A DNA stretch of 64,000 bases, from NCBI GenBank assembly GCA_963971285.1, contig OZ020244.1:1116001-1180000 (forward strand), in the 5' to 3' direction. The stretch comes from Astropecten irregularis. Taxonomy: Eukaryota; Echinodermata; Asteroidea; Paxillosida; Astropectinidae. How positions within the stretch are numbered: position 1 is the stretch's first letter; the number at the start of each line of letters is the position of its first letter. The position numbers were made by a program, and so were the translations under genes. A model generated the notes under the pieces. The model was not told the DNA's origin, made no database searches, and worked only from the letters and a program-made list of their open reading frames with translations. This document shows, piece by piece, positions 44,986-57,550 of this stretch.

Positions 44986-46313
44986 TATCAGTCAGGCACA
45001 CTTACATGCTAAGCTTGTGCCTGAACTGTTTAGTCCTGTCAAAATTATGACAAAATCGGACACCAAAAAGGAAAGACACTATTCACCAAACCACACTGAA
45101 TTTGAATGTTATCAAGTATTATTGAGCATTCATTCAGTTATGCAAATATTACATTTGAAAAGATAACCAAGTTAAAATGAGTAAGGACACAGATTTGGTG
45201 TTCATCTCTAATTCTTTTTTTGAATTACGGTACGTGTACTATTCACAAGCAGAAATCATAGACTAAAGCATGTTCCGTCAACTGTGTATCAATAGTTTGA
45301 TATCTGAACTAATCTCATTACGGTCGCTGCTTCTGTAGAGTCCAAGTTTGTCTTATGAGCCATACGGGTATTTTCCAACATCACATTCAGGTTTTATATT
45401 GCTTAAATTTCTCCTTCATAAGCTCAATGTCATGTACAATATTTCCTGTTAGGATATTTTGCCTTTAACTGCGTACAGCATACTGTTTTCAATCACCTTT
45501 ATCATTCAAATTCACTAAAATAGCGTCCTAAAATGCAAAGCAAGTGTAACAAGTACCTTGCAATAATCTAGGTGTGATTCTTTTGTACGAAACCCAAGAA
45601 TACGTCGATTTTAGTTACTTTTTCATCACTAAATCAGCGTTGAAATATCTCAATTCAAATATTAAATTTAATTTAGATTCATTAAGTTCGTACGACACAA
45701 GTGAAACCAATTAAAACTTGAGAACCAGCCTCACTCAAAGTGCCACAAACATTTTAATTTTTCCAATTTCTTTTTTGCCGAGAGCAGGAACTATAATCTT
45801 TGCCAAAACAGTGAATTCCAGCCATGTTTGAATGTTATTTCTCTAATCAGCACATGATCATCTGGGCTGAAGTTGTTGTCATTCTGAAGGTCAAGGACTC
45901 AATTAGTGATGTTGTGGAAGTTGTAGTAAATACGGCCTTTAATTTTTTTCTTTTTTATCCAAAAGTCACTCCCCAAAACCGTTATCCAAGAACATATAGC
46001 GACCTGATTGCCTGAACAGGGGGTGACATCCGAAAACCCCCCATACCGGTCCAGCAAAGTTTAAGCGAGCAACAAAGAATCCTTTCTGACCTTTGTTATT
46101 ATAATTATTGACCTTTTCAATGGCGCGAACCTAAAGCACAATAGCTTGTCAATCATGTGTTGTAGGATACCGGTGCATGCAGGGTACCAGTTGTACATTG
46201 GCCGATTTTGGCCAACAGAGGGCCTACCACTCATAACACTTGGGTTATTTTTGGTTGTTACATGTTGCAGACAGTAGAGGGCGCCGACCAGCAGCACACG
46301 TTTGCACTTGTTT

Positions 46314-49252
46314 AAAAAAAATATTTTTTTTTTGAAAAAAAAAATTGAATAGGGGTCCCCCTGTAATAAATCTTTGTGGAAAAAAGTAGCCTACCCTCCC
46401 TCGTGTCCTTCTTTAAAACGTTGAAAAGCCCCTCCCCTCCTGAGGAGGTGGAGAGAGGCTTTGTGGTTGACCAAGGATGCTTCATTCAAGAATGAAGTAA
46501 AAGTGGCTACATCCCTCATTAGAAACGCCCCCAAAATACAACCTATAGGGTCATTAGCATTCAACCCCTACACCTTAATTATGCAGAGATCATATGATAA
46601 TGACCAAAAGATCGTGTTTGTGGGATATATTTCAACAAGCAATGTAACCCCTTTTAAAGACACCGTTTCCCAACATGCTCTGTGACCTTCCTGCGCACTA
46701 CATGCTAGAATTCTATTGTGCATGAAACTACCAGTGGGTGCTTGAAAAATTGGCCATGTAAATATCTTGCAGCGCAAGTAATTGTACTGGGTTTTTTGTT
46801 GGGAAAAAAAAAAAAACACGACCGAAACAAATGCTTATGTTCTGAACTTATGACTGTTAGCAGCGCAAGTATCATTTGATTTTTGCTTTACTTCTCAAAA
46901 TGTTCACAACAGTTGGACCAAAATGCTTACTGGTATGTACTGAACTTATGAATGTTAGCAGCGTGATCAAATAATTTTGTTTTTTGTTTTATTTTTCAGA
47001 ACTTTTACAACAGTTTGACCACAATATATGCATCATCACTTGCGCCAAATTTCTACGCATAATTAGAGTGTCAAAAGATGAAAGGTCACAAAACAAGGTA
47101 AGAAACAACACCTTATAAGCACACAGCCTGCTACTTTGTAACGAGTCGGACCAAGAAGTGTTTTGACAAAGTTTTGATGCGCATACTAGTTTTATTTCAA
47201 CAATGAAACGCGCGGCCTTTCCTTTTGATTAATGACATGAATAGCTTACAACCCATCTTCTCAAAAAGGTTGTCCAGATAAAAGAAAATTTATTCAATTC
47301 AGCCAATTTTGGCATTGTACGCACATTTGGAGTTGGTTTTGGATGCAGTGCTTCAAAATTGGAAGCATAATAATTTTATTTCAACAATGAAATGCGGAGC
47401 CTGTACTTTCAATTACTGACATGAATAGCTTACAACCCATCTTCTCAAAAAGGATGTCCAGATAAAAGAAAATTGATTTCAATTCAGCCAATGTTGGCAT
47501 TGTACGCAAATTTGGAGTTGGTTTTGGATGCAATGCTTGAAAATTGGAAGCGTTCTATGATGCTTCATAAAATGTGTAGTTTGCAAAACGGTTTGGTTGT
47601 AATGCCGCGATTTCAATTTTGACATACGCAAATTTGCTGTTGATTTTTGACGCAATGCTTGAAAATTGGAAATGTGCTAAGCTGCTTCATAAAATGCTAA
47701 GTTTGCTATACAGCGAGGTTCTTAATTACACTAATTCGATATTTTGACATTGTTTGACATTAGTAAATTGAAAAACTAAGAAATAATCAACGCACGCAAT
47801 TTAGGATCCGACTCATTGTACAGTAACATGTTACATACTTTATCCTTGGTCAACCATTTATTGGAGTTTTTCATTTGCCACCTGATGTTCAACCATTACT
47901 CTATGTTTTTTGGATTTTAACTGCGCCAATTAAAAAAAACTGCAATGATCAACCATTACTCTATTTATTTTGGAATTATAAATTTGAACAAGACTTTTGA
48001 TATTGATATTGGATTGAATTGAAATAAGGTAGAAAAATGAACAAGTTTCCACAATTACAGAAAGATAAATACACAAGGTTTTTGGACTATTTTGCCAAAA
48101 GGATACAAAGTGTCTGTGTAGCTTCAACACACAGGACTTGACGCGCAATTAATCTTGTGTATTTTTTTTTGTCTAGAAATGTTTAAACATCAAACGGCAA
48201 ACTTTACTCCTTTTTTGATAACCCATTCAGTCAGCTAATGAATCACAAAACAGTGGAATGCCACAGGCACTCAAAATGAGCAGTTTTACTTTTCATTACT
48301 TAATATGAACCTGGTTTGAGAGACCCAGTGTGTGTTTTGTTCCTTTTTTATGAAATTGTTGCCATAAATCTTAACTTTGACTACTTTGTCCAGAAGTTAA
48401 ATAACGACGAAAATCTGTTGTGGAACTCAGTGAAAGATCCGTCTCTAAACAGCATTTTATCATAAACCTTACGTCAGTTTATTTGAAATGGATATATTTT
48501 ATCATTGGTCTGGAATCCAAATTCAAGGGGTCTTTTAAATTAATTATTTTGCAGATACATGTAATCATTGGGAATTTTATAGTTTTTTTCTGTTTCTGGG
48601 ACATTTTTTAGGCTTAAGTAATTGCATGTTTTCTTCTTTTTCTTCATAACAGGCAGTTAACTACTGTAGTTCATCTGTAGTTCATCTGGTTACACTCCTC
48701 GTCAACACGGTACACAAGCAGACCAGGACACACCATCGTAGACTTCATAGATCAGCAGGCTAGGACTCTTCATTATTCTCCTGAAAAACATAATTGGAAA
48801 ATTGGAAAATTGAGAATGACACTTCGTAATGGATAGTCAGTTCAGTTTTAAGGTAGAATAATGTTCAACTGTGCTTATGTTTTGTATTTCAACAAACGTT
48901 TGAGCAGTAGCCACTCAAAAAGGAAACGGGTGATCTCACGAACCAGTTTAGCTTTTACCTGAGACAAGTCTTCCTCTGTACTTGTGTTTCAAGTTGATTT
49001 TTCTTGTTTTTCAGTTTTGTATGTTTGTGACACCGAGGATTGATAAGTACATGTATTTTATTCTCCATTAAAAGTTTGATTATTATGGAGGACTTTAAAC
49101 TCCTCACAAACATAAATGGGGGTGCGAGTAGTGGGAAGAACGTGATTCTCAAGAAGTATGTAGGCTATGGGATTTCATGGAACCAAATTGTAAATAAATT
49201 GTAAATAATTTTGTAAAGTACCTGATCTGCAATTTACTCAGGAATTTGTATG
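46314..49252. other. Arm-proximal non-coding region with local tandem duplications
   Basis: Poly-A/T tracts near 46315, then two diverged copies of about 100 bp (46841 and 46940, ctgaacttatga.tgttagca) and two copies of about 185 bp (47190 and 47374, ttttatttcaacaatgaaa through gttggttttggatgca). A 74-codon frame at 46461-46685 is intact in both arms, but arm identity alone explains that. No recognised gene. Confidence 0.45.
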
Positions 49253-49452
49253 NNNNNNNNNNNNNNNNNNNNNNNNNNNNNNNNNNNNNNNNNNNNNNNN
49301 NNNNNNNNNNNNNNNNNNNNNNNNNNNNNNNNNNNNNNNNNNNNNNNNNNNNNNNNNNNNNNNNNNNNNNNNNNNNNNNNNNNNNNNNNNNNNNNNNNNN
49401 NNNNNNNNNNNNNNNNNNNNNNNNNNNNNNNNNNNNNNNNNNNNNNNNNNNN
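49253..49452. other. Assembly gap (200 N)
   Basis: Exactly 200 undetermined bases, a conventional placeholder size. It lies between the left arm and the palindromic array. Confidence 0.99.
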
Positions 49453-50360
49453 CACCCCTACATTATGACCGTGAGCTTCATGATATGGCCAACCCGGGGG
49501 GACCACTCCTAGATGAAAGCCACTATATAATACCATTGAATCTACGGTCAATAAATATTATTGTTAAGAATAGGAGTGGCACCCCTATATTATGACCGTG
49601 AGATCCACGGGCTAGCCGGGGGAACCACTCCTAGATGAAAACCACTAAATAACGCCATTGAATTTACGGTCAATTACGGTTATTTTAAGAATAGGAGTGG
49701 CACCCCTACATTATGACCGTGAGCTCCATGATCTGGCCAACCCGGGGGGACCACTCCTAGATGAAAGCCACCATATAATACCATTCAATCTACGGTAAAT
49801 AAATATTATTGTTAAGATTAGGAGTGGCACCCCTACATTATGACCGTGAGATCCACTGGCTAGCCGGGGAACCACTCCTAGATGAAAGCAGTATATAAGA
49901 CCATTGAATTTATGGTCAATTAAGATTAATCTAGGAGTGGTTCCCCCGGCTAGCCCATGGATCTCACGGTCTTAAGATCGGGGAGCCACTCCTATTCTTA
50001 ACAATAATATTAATTGACCGTTATTCACTGGTCTTATATACTGGCTTTCATCTAGGAGTGGTTCCCCCGGCTAGCCCGTGGATCTCACGGTCATAATGTA
50101 GGGGTGCCACTCCTATTCTTAACAATAATATTTATTTACCGTAGATTCAATGGTATTATATAGTGGCTTTCATCTAGGAGTGGTCCCCCCGGGTTGGCCA
50201 GATCATGGTGCTCACGGTCATATTGTAGGGGTGCCACTCCTATTCTTAAAATAATAGTAATTGACCGTAAATTCAATGGTCTTATATAGTGGCTTTCATC
50301 TAGGAGTGGTTCCCCCGGGTAGACCATCTCCAGTAAGACCACAGGGGGTGCCACTCCTAG
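49453..50360. repeat. Palindromic array of about 125-bp units at the centre of the inverted duplication
   Basis: Units contain ggagtggcacccctacatta, tgaccgtgag, a gcta/ggccaacc segment, ggaccactcctagatgaaag and a tgaat(c/t)tacggtcaat segment. Two subtypes alternate: one with ctggccaacccgggggg, one with gggctagccggggg. The array runs forward to about 49920 and then reversed to 50360, four units each way, so it is itself a palindrome. Within units, aggagtgg and ccactcct form small inverted repeats. Confidence 0.88.
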
Positions 50361-51034
50361 TTCTAGACGGGAATTAATATTCATACACAAATACACCCCC
50401 TTCCCACGCCCCTTTGTAATGTACTATCCATTGTTACACGTGCGTTTATGAATGGGCTTGCAAGGGATTCTGGGTACTATCTTGGGCGCGGCGGGAAATT
50501 CAGTCATTCATGAGGTTCGTCATTACACGAGAAGGCCAGCAAACCTTACCTCTCCTCAAAATCGGAAAAATCTTCTTGTCGACAATTTCTGTTTCGTGAA
50601 TCCAAGACTGCCAAACATATGAGGCATTCAAAGGTAAAGTTATAACTTTTAAGAACATTTTGTGGGGGTTAGGGGTGATTTTTCGGCGAAAAATATCCAT
50701 TTTTTAAGAGAACTTAAATTAGCAGTATTGAGCAAGCATGGCCATGGCGGCCATTTTAGGTTGAACAAAAATCGCCTTGTATTTCTTCCAGTTTTGCTTC
50801 GGGCCTCTCATTTTTTCTAATAGATTTTCAATCTACTATAAAACGTCTGCTCTATAGTTTTCCGTCGGGCAGGGAGGTTGGAGATTGGGGGTCCTATAGC
50901 ACTAGAAAACATTTTCAAACCGTAGGCTTTTCATTTCATTCGGCTTCAACTTTCAAGTCATTTCTCAATTTATTACATTTACAAAGACATATTTGATTCC
51001 ATGAATAATGTCCATTTAAAAGTCAAGATGTACA
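50361..51034. other. Spacer segment not mirrored in the assembled left arm
   Basis: This 674-bp stretch lies between the array and the right arm and has no assembled counterpart on the left, where the gap sits. It includes a gccatggcggccatttt word near 50745 and a minus-strand frame of 66 codons (50500-50700) of unknown meaning. Confidence 0.6.
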
Positions 51035-54000
51035 AACAAATTCCTGAGTAAATTGCAGATCAGGTACTTTCAAAAATTATTTACAATTTATTTACAATTT
51101 GGTTCCATGAAATCCCATAGCCTACATATACTTCTTGAGAATCACGTTCTTCCCACTACTCGCACCCCCATTTATGTTGCTATTTCCATATTAAGGCAAA
51201 GATTCTTTAATTAGGTATTGTTTGTGAGGAGTTTAAAGTCCTCCATAAAAATCAAACTTTTAATGGAGAATAAAATACTTATCAATCCTCGGTGTCACAA
51301 ACATACAAAACTGAAAAACAAGAAAAATCAACTTGAAACACAAGTACAGAGTAAGACTTGTCTCAGGTAAAAGCTAAACTGGTTCATGAGATCACCCGTT
51401 TCCTTTTTGAGTGGCTACTGCTCAAACTTTTGTTGAAATACAAAACATAAGCACAGTTGAACATTATTCTACCTTGAAACTGAACTGACTATCCATTACG
51501 AAGTGTCATTCTCAATTTTCCAATTTTCCAATTATATTTTTCAGGAGAATAATGAAGAGTCCTAGCCTGCTGATCTACGAAGTCTACGATGGTGTGTCCT
51601 GGTCTGCTTGTGTACCGTGTTGACGAGGAGTGTAACCAGATGAACTACAGATGAACTACAGTAGTTAACTGCCTGTTATGAAGAAAAAGAAGAAAACATG
51701 CAATTACTTAAGCCTAAAAAATGTCCCAGAAACAGAAAAAAAACTATAAAATTCCCAATGATTACATGTATCTGCAAAATAATTAATTTAAAAGACCCCT
51801 TGAATTTGGATTCCAGACCAATGATAAAATATATCCATTTCAAATAAACTGACGTAAGGTTTATGATAAAATGCTGTTTAGAGACGGATCTTTCACTGAG
51901 TTCCACAACAGATTTTCGTCGTTATTTAACTTCTGGACAAAGTAGTCAAAGTTAAGATTTCTGGCAACAATTTCATAAAAAAGGAACAAAACACAAACTG
52001 GGTCTCTCAAACCAGGTTCATATTAAGTAATGAAAAGTAAAACTGCTCATTTTGAGTGCCTGTGGCATTCCACTGTTTTGTGATTCATTAGCTGACTGAA
52101 TGGGTTATCAAAAAAGGAGTAAAGTTTGCCGTTTGATGTTTAAACATTTCTAGACAAAAAAAAATACACAAGATTAATTGCGCGTCAAGTCCTGTGTGTT
52201 GAAGCTACACAGACGCTTTGTTTCCTTTTGGCAAAATAGTCCAAAAACCTTGTGTATTTATCTTTCTGTAATTGTGGAAACTTGTTCATTTTTCTACTTT
52301 ATTTCAATTCAATCCAATATCAATATCAAAAGTCTTGTTCAAATTTTAAATTCCAAAAAAATAGAGTAATGGTTGATCATTGCAGTTTTTTTTTAATTGG
52401 CGCAGTTAAAATCCAAAAAACATAGAGTAATGGTTGAACATCAGGTGGCAAATGAAAAACTCCAATAAATGGTTGACCAAGGATAAAGTATGTAGCATGT
52501 TACTGTACAATGAGTCGGATCCTAAATTGCGTGCGTTGATTATTTCTTAGTTTTTCAATTTACTAATGTCAAACAATGTCAAAATATCGAATTAGTGAAA
52601 TTAAGAACCTTGCTGTATAGCAAACTTAGCATTTTATGAAGCAGCTTAGCACATTTCCAATTTTCAAGCATTGCGTCAAAAATCAACAGCAAATTTGCGT
52701 ATGTCAAAATTGAAATCGCGGCATTACAACCAAACCGTTTTGCAAACTACACATTTTATAAAGCATCATAGAACACTTCCAATTTTCAAGCATTGCATCC
52801 AAAACCAACTCCAAATTTGCGTACAATGCCAACATTGGCTGAATTGAAATCAATTTTCTTTTATCTGGACATCCTTTTTGAGAAGATGGGTTGTAAGCTA
52901 TTCATGTCAGTAATTAAAAGTACAGGCTCCGCATTTCATTGTTGAAATAAAATTATTATGCTTCCAATTTTCAAGCACTGCATCCAAAACCAACTCCAAA
53001 TTTGCGTACAATGCCAAAATTGGCTGAATTGAATACATTTTCTTTTATCTGGACAACCTTTTTGAGAAGATGGGTTGTAAGTATTCATGTCAGTAATTAA
53101 AAGGAAAGGCCGCGCGTTTCATTGTTGAAATAAAACTAGTATGCGCATCAAAACTTTGTCAAAACACTTCTTGGTCCAACTCGTTACAAAGTAGCAGGCT
53201 GTGTGCTTATAAGGTGTTGTTTCTTACCTTGTTTTGTGACCTTTCATCTTTTGACACTCTAATTATGCGTAGAAATTTGGCGCAAGTGATGATGCATATA
53301 TTGTGGTCCAACTGTTGTAAAAGTTCTGAAAAATAAAACAAAAAACAAAATTATTTGATCACGCTGCTAACATTCATAAGTTCAGTACATACCAGTAAGC
53401 ATTTTGGTCCAACTGTTGTGAACATTTTGAGAAGTAAAGCAAAAATCAAATGATACTTGCGCTGTAAACAGTCATAAGTTCAGAACATAAGCATTTGTTT
53501 CGGTCGTGTTTTTTTTTTTTTTTACCTCTCAAAAAACCCAGTACAATTACTTGCGCTGCAAGACATTTACATGGCCAATTTTTCAAGCACCCACTGGTAG
53601 TTTCATGCACAATAGAAGTCTAGCATGTAGTGCGCAGGAAGGTCACAGAGCATGTTGGGAAACGGTGTCTTTAAAAGGGGTTACATTGCTTGTTGAAATA
53701 TATCCCACAAACACGATCTTTTGGTCATTATCATATGATCTCTGCATAATTAAGGTGTAGGGGTTGAATGCTAATGACCCTATAGGTTGTATTTTGGGGG
53801 CGTTTCTAATGAGGGATGTAGCCACTTTTACTTCATTCTTGAATGAAGCATCCTTGGTCAACAACAAAGCCTCTCTCCACCTCCTCAGGAGGGGAGGGGC
53901 TTTTCAACGTTTTAAAAAAGGACACGAGGGAGGGTAGGTTATTTTTTTCCAGAAAGATTTATTACAGGGGGACCCCTATTCAATTTTTTTTTCAAAAAAA

Positions 54001-55319
54001 AAAATTTTTTTTTTAAACAAGTGCAAACGTGTGCTGCTGGTCGGCGCCCTCTACTGTCTGCAACATGTAACAACCAAAAATAACCCAAGTGTTATGAGTG
54101 GAGGCCCTCTGTTGGCCAAAATCTGCCAATGTACAACTGGTGCCCTGCATGCACCGGTATCCTACAACACATGATTGACAAGCTATTGTGCTTTAGGTTC
54201 GCGCCATTGGAAAGGTCAATAATTATAATAACAAAGGTCAGAAAGGATTCTTTGTTGCTCGCTTAAACTTTGCTGGACCGGTATGGGGGGTTATCGGATG
54301 TCACCCCCTGTTCAGGCAATCAGGTCGCTATATGTTCTTGGAAAACGGTTTTGGGGAGTGACTTTTGGATAAAAAAGAAAAAAATTAAAGGCCGTATTTA
54401 CTACAACTTCCACAACATCACTAATTGAGTCCTTGACCTTCAGAATAACAACAACTTCAGCCCAGATGATCATGTGCTGATTAGAGAAATAACATTCAAA
54501 CATGGCTGGAATTCACTGTTTTGGCAAAGATTATAGTTCCTGCTCTCGGCAAAACGGAAATTGGAAAAATTAAAATGTTTGTGGCACTTGTTTGTGAGGC
54601 TGGTTCTCAAGTTTTAATTGGTTTCACTTGTGTCGTACGAACTTAATGAATCTAAATTAAAGTTAATATTTGAATTGAGATATTTCATCACTGATTAAGT
54701 GATGAAAAAGTAACTAAAATCGAGGTATTCTTGGGTTTCGTACAAAAGAATCACACCTAGATTACTGCAAGGTACTTGTTACACTTGCTTTGCATTTTAG
54801 GACGCTATTTTAGATGATAAAGGTGATTGAAAACAGTATGCTGTACGCAGTTAAAGGCAAAATATCCTAACAGGAAATATTGTACATGACATTGAGCTTA
54901 TGAAGGAGAAATTTAAGCAATATAAAACCTGAATGTGATGTTGGAAAATACCTGTATGGCTCATAAGACAAACTTGGACTCTACAGAAGCAGCGACCGTA
55001 ATGAGATTAGTTCAGATATCAAACTATGGATACACAGTTGACGTAACATGCTTGTCTATGATTTCTGCTTGTGAATACGTACCGTTATTCAAAATGAATT
55101 AGAGATGAACACCAAATCTGTGTCCTTACTCATTTAAACTTGGTTATCTTTTCAAATGTAATATTTGCATAACTGAACGAATGCTCAATAATACTTGATA
55201 ACAATCAAATTCAGTGTGGTTTGGTGAATCGTTTCTTTCCTTTTTGGTGTCTGATTTTGTCATAATTTTGACAGAACTAAACAGTAGAGGCACAAACTTA
55301 GCATGTAAGTGTGCCTGAC

Positions 55320-55400
55320 TGATATTCGTACATTGTGGTGCTTTAAGAGGTCTGATGCTTTAACCTCACAAAGCTGATTTGGGTTTATGGGCTTGAGCCC
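55320..55400 (+). repeat. tRNA-derived relic (right arm)
   Basis: Mirror of the degenerate tRNA-like sequence at 44905-44985, further altered: ggtgctttaagaggtctgat replaces the gtggctaagagg A-box region. Confidence 0.3.
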
Positions 55401-56344
55401 AGTTAAGGAGATCAAGTGTCCTTAAGCGAGACACTTTGCAAATAAATGTTTCTCTCCAACAAGGAGTAAATGAGTTACCTGTAAGGGTAGTAATGAATAT
55501 TTGTATAATTAATTAACCTCTGTGTGCTTCAACAGCAGCTTGGGATGCATACTTCCCACAGAGTTTAGATGGTCTCTGGACTGATAATTTGGCCCAGTGA
55601 CCAGACACATCATGTGATCAAATTGCATTGCAATTTCAACAGTAAGATGAGCGTATATTTGCATTATTCGCATATTACAGTGAGCTGAACTAAGATGTAA
55701 TACCTTTGACCTCAACCTTTAACTTTTTCTATATGAATTGAGTTGAGATGTTGATGTCCAACTTTAATATTTTGACTTCCAGTTCTTAAACACTGGGGTT
55801 TGATTTTCTGAACAAGTTGACATTGTCACTATTTGATTGTGTCCACCAAGGAGTAAATGGAATATTTGTAAGGGTAGGTGATGGCTTTGTATTTGATTAG
55901 CCTTTGTGTGTCTGAAAAGCAGCCAGAGCTGCGTACTCCACAAGGAGTTGAGATGGTCTAAGGAGGGATGAGATGGTCCAATGACCATGGTGTTTGCATT
56001 GCTTTGATTCTGCCAAGAATCAAATGAGAGCTTTGTATCCGATGACAATTTGAAGGACCAATACTGACTGCTGACCATTTTGAACCACATACGTAATAAA
56101 CCTTTTTTGTTGCCAAGCTTGTCATATGAGCACATAGAAAGTTGAACTTATGATCTCTCGGGCAAATTTGTAAAGTGAAACGGAGGAAGCACACGGACTA
56201 AGTCCACGATGATATAAGAACATTAAGCATGCTGCTGTCTGAGTTATCATCATCTAAGATACATGTGAGATTAGATTGTGCTCCATTGATTAATACGTGT
56301 GTACCAAGTGCTTGGTTTATCTGTGAAAGGGAAAGAACACAGAC

Positions 56345-56429
56345 CAACTCAAGCTGGATTTGAACCAACAACATCCTGCTTGTACATGCAGGTGTCTCAA
56401 CCATTCAACTGCCAATCTAGCTGGAGTTG
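56345..56429 (-). tRNA. tRNA-like cloverleaf (right arm)
   Basis: Mirror of 43897-43981 with the same length. The acceptor and anticodon stems are kept; the B-box reads GGTTCAAATCC, still within the consensus. The same doubts about the 8-nt anticodon loop apply. Confidence 0.45.
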
Positions 56430-56449
56430 ACAGTCCTCATTGCTATGCA

Positions 56450-57550
56450 ATGGACACCTGCAACACTGCTGCAAAATATGCAATAGCACACCTGCAACAC
56501 TGCCTAGCGTTTCTATACTGATGCTGCAAAATATGCAATGGTGCAAAATATGCAATAGCACACCTGCAACACTGCGTAGTGTTTCTATACAGATCCTGCA
56601 AAATATGCAATAGCACACCTGCAACACTGCGTAGTGTTTCTATACAGATCCTGCAAAATATGCAATAGCACACCTGCAACACTGCGTAGTGTTTCTATAC
56701 CGATGCTGCAAAATATGCAATAGCACACCTGCAACACTGCGTAGTGTTTCTATACCGATGCTGCAAAATATGCAATAGCACACCTGCAACACTGCGTAGT
56801 GTTTCTATACTGATGCTGCAAAATATGCAATAGCACACCTGTAACACTGCATAGTGTTTCTATACCGATGCTGCAAAATATGCAATAGCACACCTGCAAC
56901 ACTGCGTAGTGTTTCTATACCGATGCTGCAAAATATGCAATAGCACACCTGCAACATTGCGTAGTGTTTCTATAATGGTGCTGCAAAATATGCAATAGCA
57001 CACCTGTAACACTGCATAGTGTTTTTATACTGATGCTGCAAAATATGCAATAGCACACCTGCAACACTGCGTAGTGTTTCTATACCGATGTTGCAAAATA
57101 TGCAATAGCACACCTGCAACACTGCGTAGTGTTTCTATACTGATGTTGCAAAATATGCAATAGCACACCTGCAACACTGCGTAGTGTTTCTATACCGATG
57201 CTGCAAAATATGCAATAGCACACCTGCAACACTGCGTAGTGTTTCTATACTGATGTTGCAAAATATGCAATAGCACACCTGCAACACTGCGTAGTGTTTC
57301 TATACTGATGCTGCAAAATATGCAATAGCACACCTGCAACACTGCGTAGTGTTTCTATACCGATGCTGCAAAATATGCAATAGCACACCTGTAACACTGC
57401 ATAATGTTTCTATATCTATGCTGCTAAAAATGCAATAACACACCTGCAACATTGTCTTGTGTTTCTATACCGATGCTGCAAAATATGCAATAGCACATCT
57501 GCAACACTGCGTAGTGTTTCTATAATGGTGCTGCAAAATAAGCAATAGCA
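56450..57550. repeat. 55-bp minisatellite (right arm)
   Basis: About 20 units of the complement of the left-arm repeat (gcaatagcacacctgcaaca, ctgcgtagtgtttctatac). One shortened unit near 56540 duplicates the gcaaaatatgcaat word. Confidence 0.92.

Larger units (their letters stand above)
41964..46313. mobile_element. 4.3-kb long-TIR element (left arm)
   Basis: The outer roughly 200 bp at each end (from caaatgcaaacgtgtgctgc at 41964; to gcagcacacgtttgcacttg near 46311) are inverted copies. Weaker similarity continues inward to about 42540 and 45680 (ggtttcacttgtgt...gaact and its mirror). The interior contains a 55-bp minisatellite and tRNA-like sequences but no transposase. A target duplication could not be defined because the right flank is a homopolymer tract. 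A diverged mirror copy is at 54016-58488. Confidence 0.7.
36727..49252 (+). repeat. Left arm of the giant inverted duplication
   Basis: Reverse complement of 51035-64000. The match starts at the gap edge (ttactcaggaattt at about 49235 pairs with aaattcctgagtaa at 51036) and is still running at 36727, which pairs with 64000. All landmarks occur in mirrored order: 55-bp, 51-bp and 38-bp minisatellites, tRNA-like sequence, exon candidate and RTE element. By eye most stretches differ by a few percent, with indels and repeat-number differences. Confidence 0.93.

Noticed and set aside
45824..46015. A 63-codon frame preserved in both arms
   Set aside because: Same reasoning: preserved by recent duplication, with no domain match.
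46461..46685. A 74-codon frame intact in both arms
   Set aside because: The arms are nearly identical there in any frame, so conservation is not informative, and no domain or splice context supports it.
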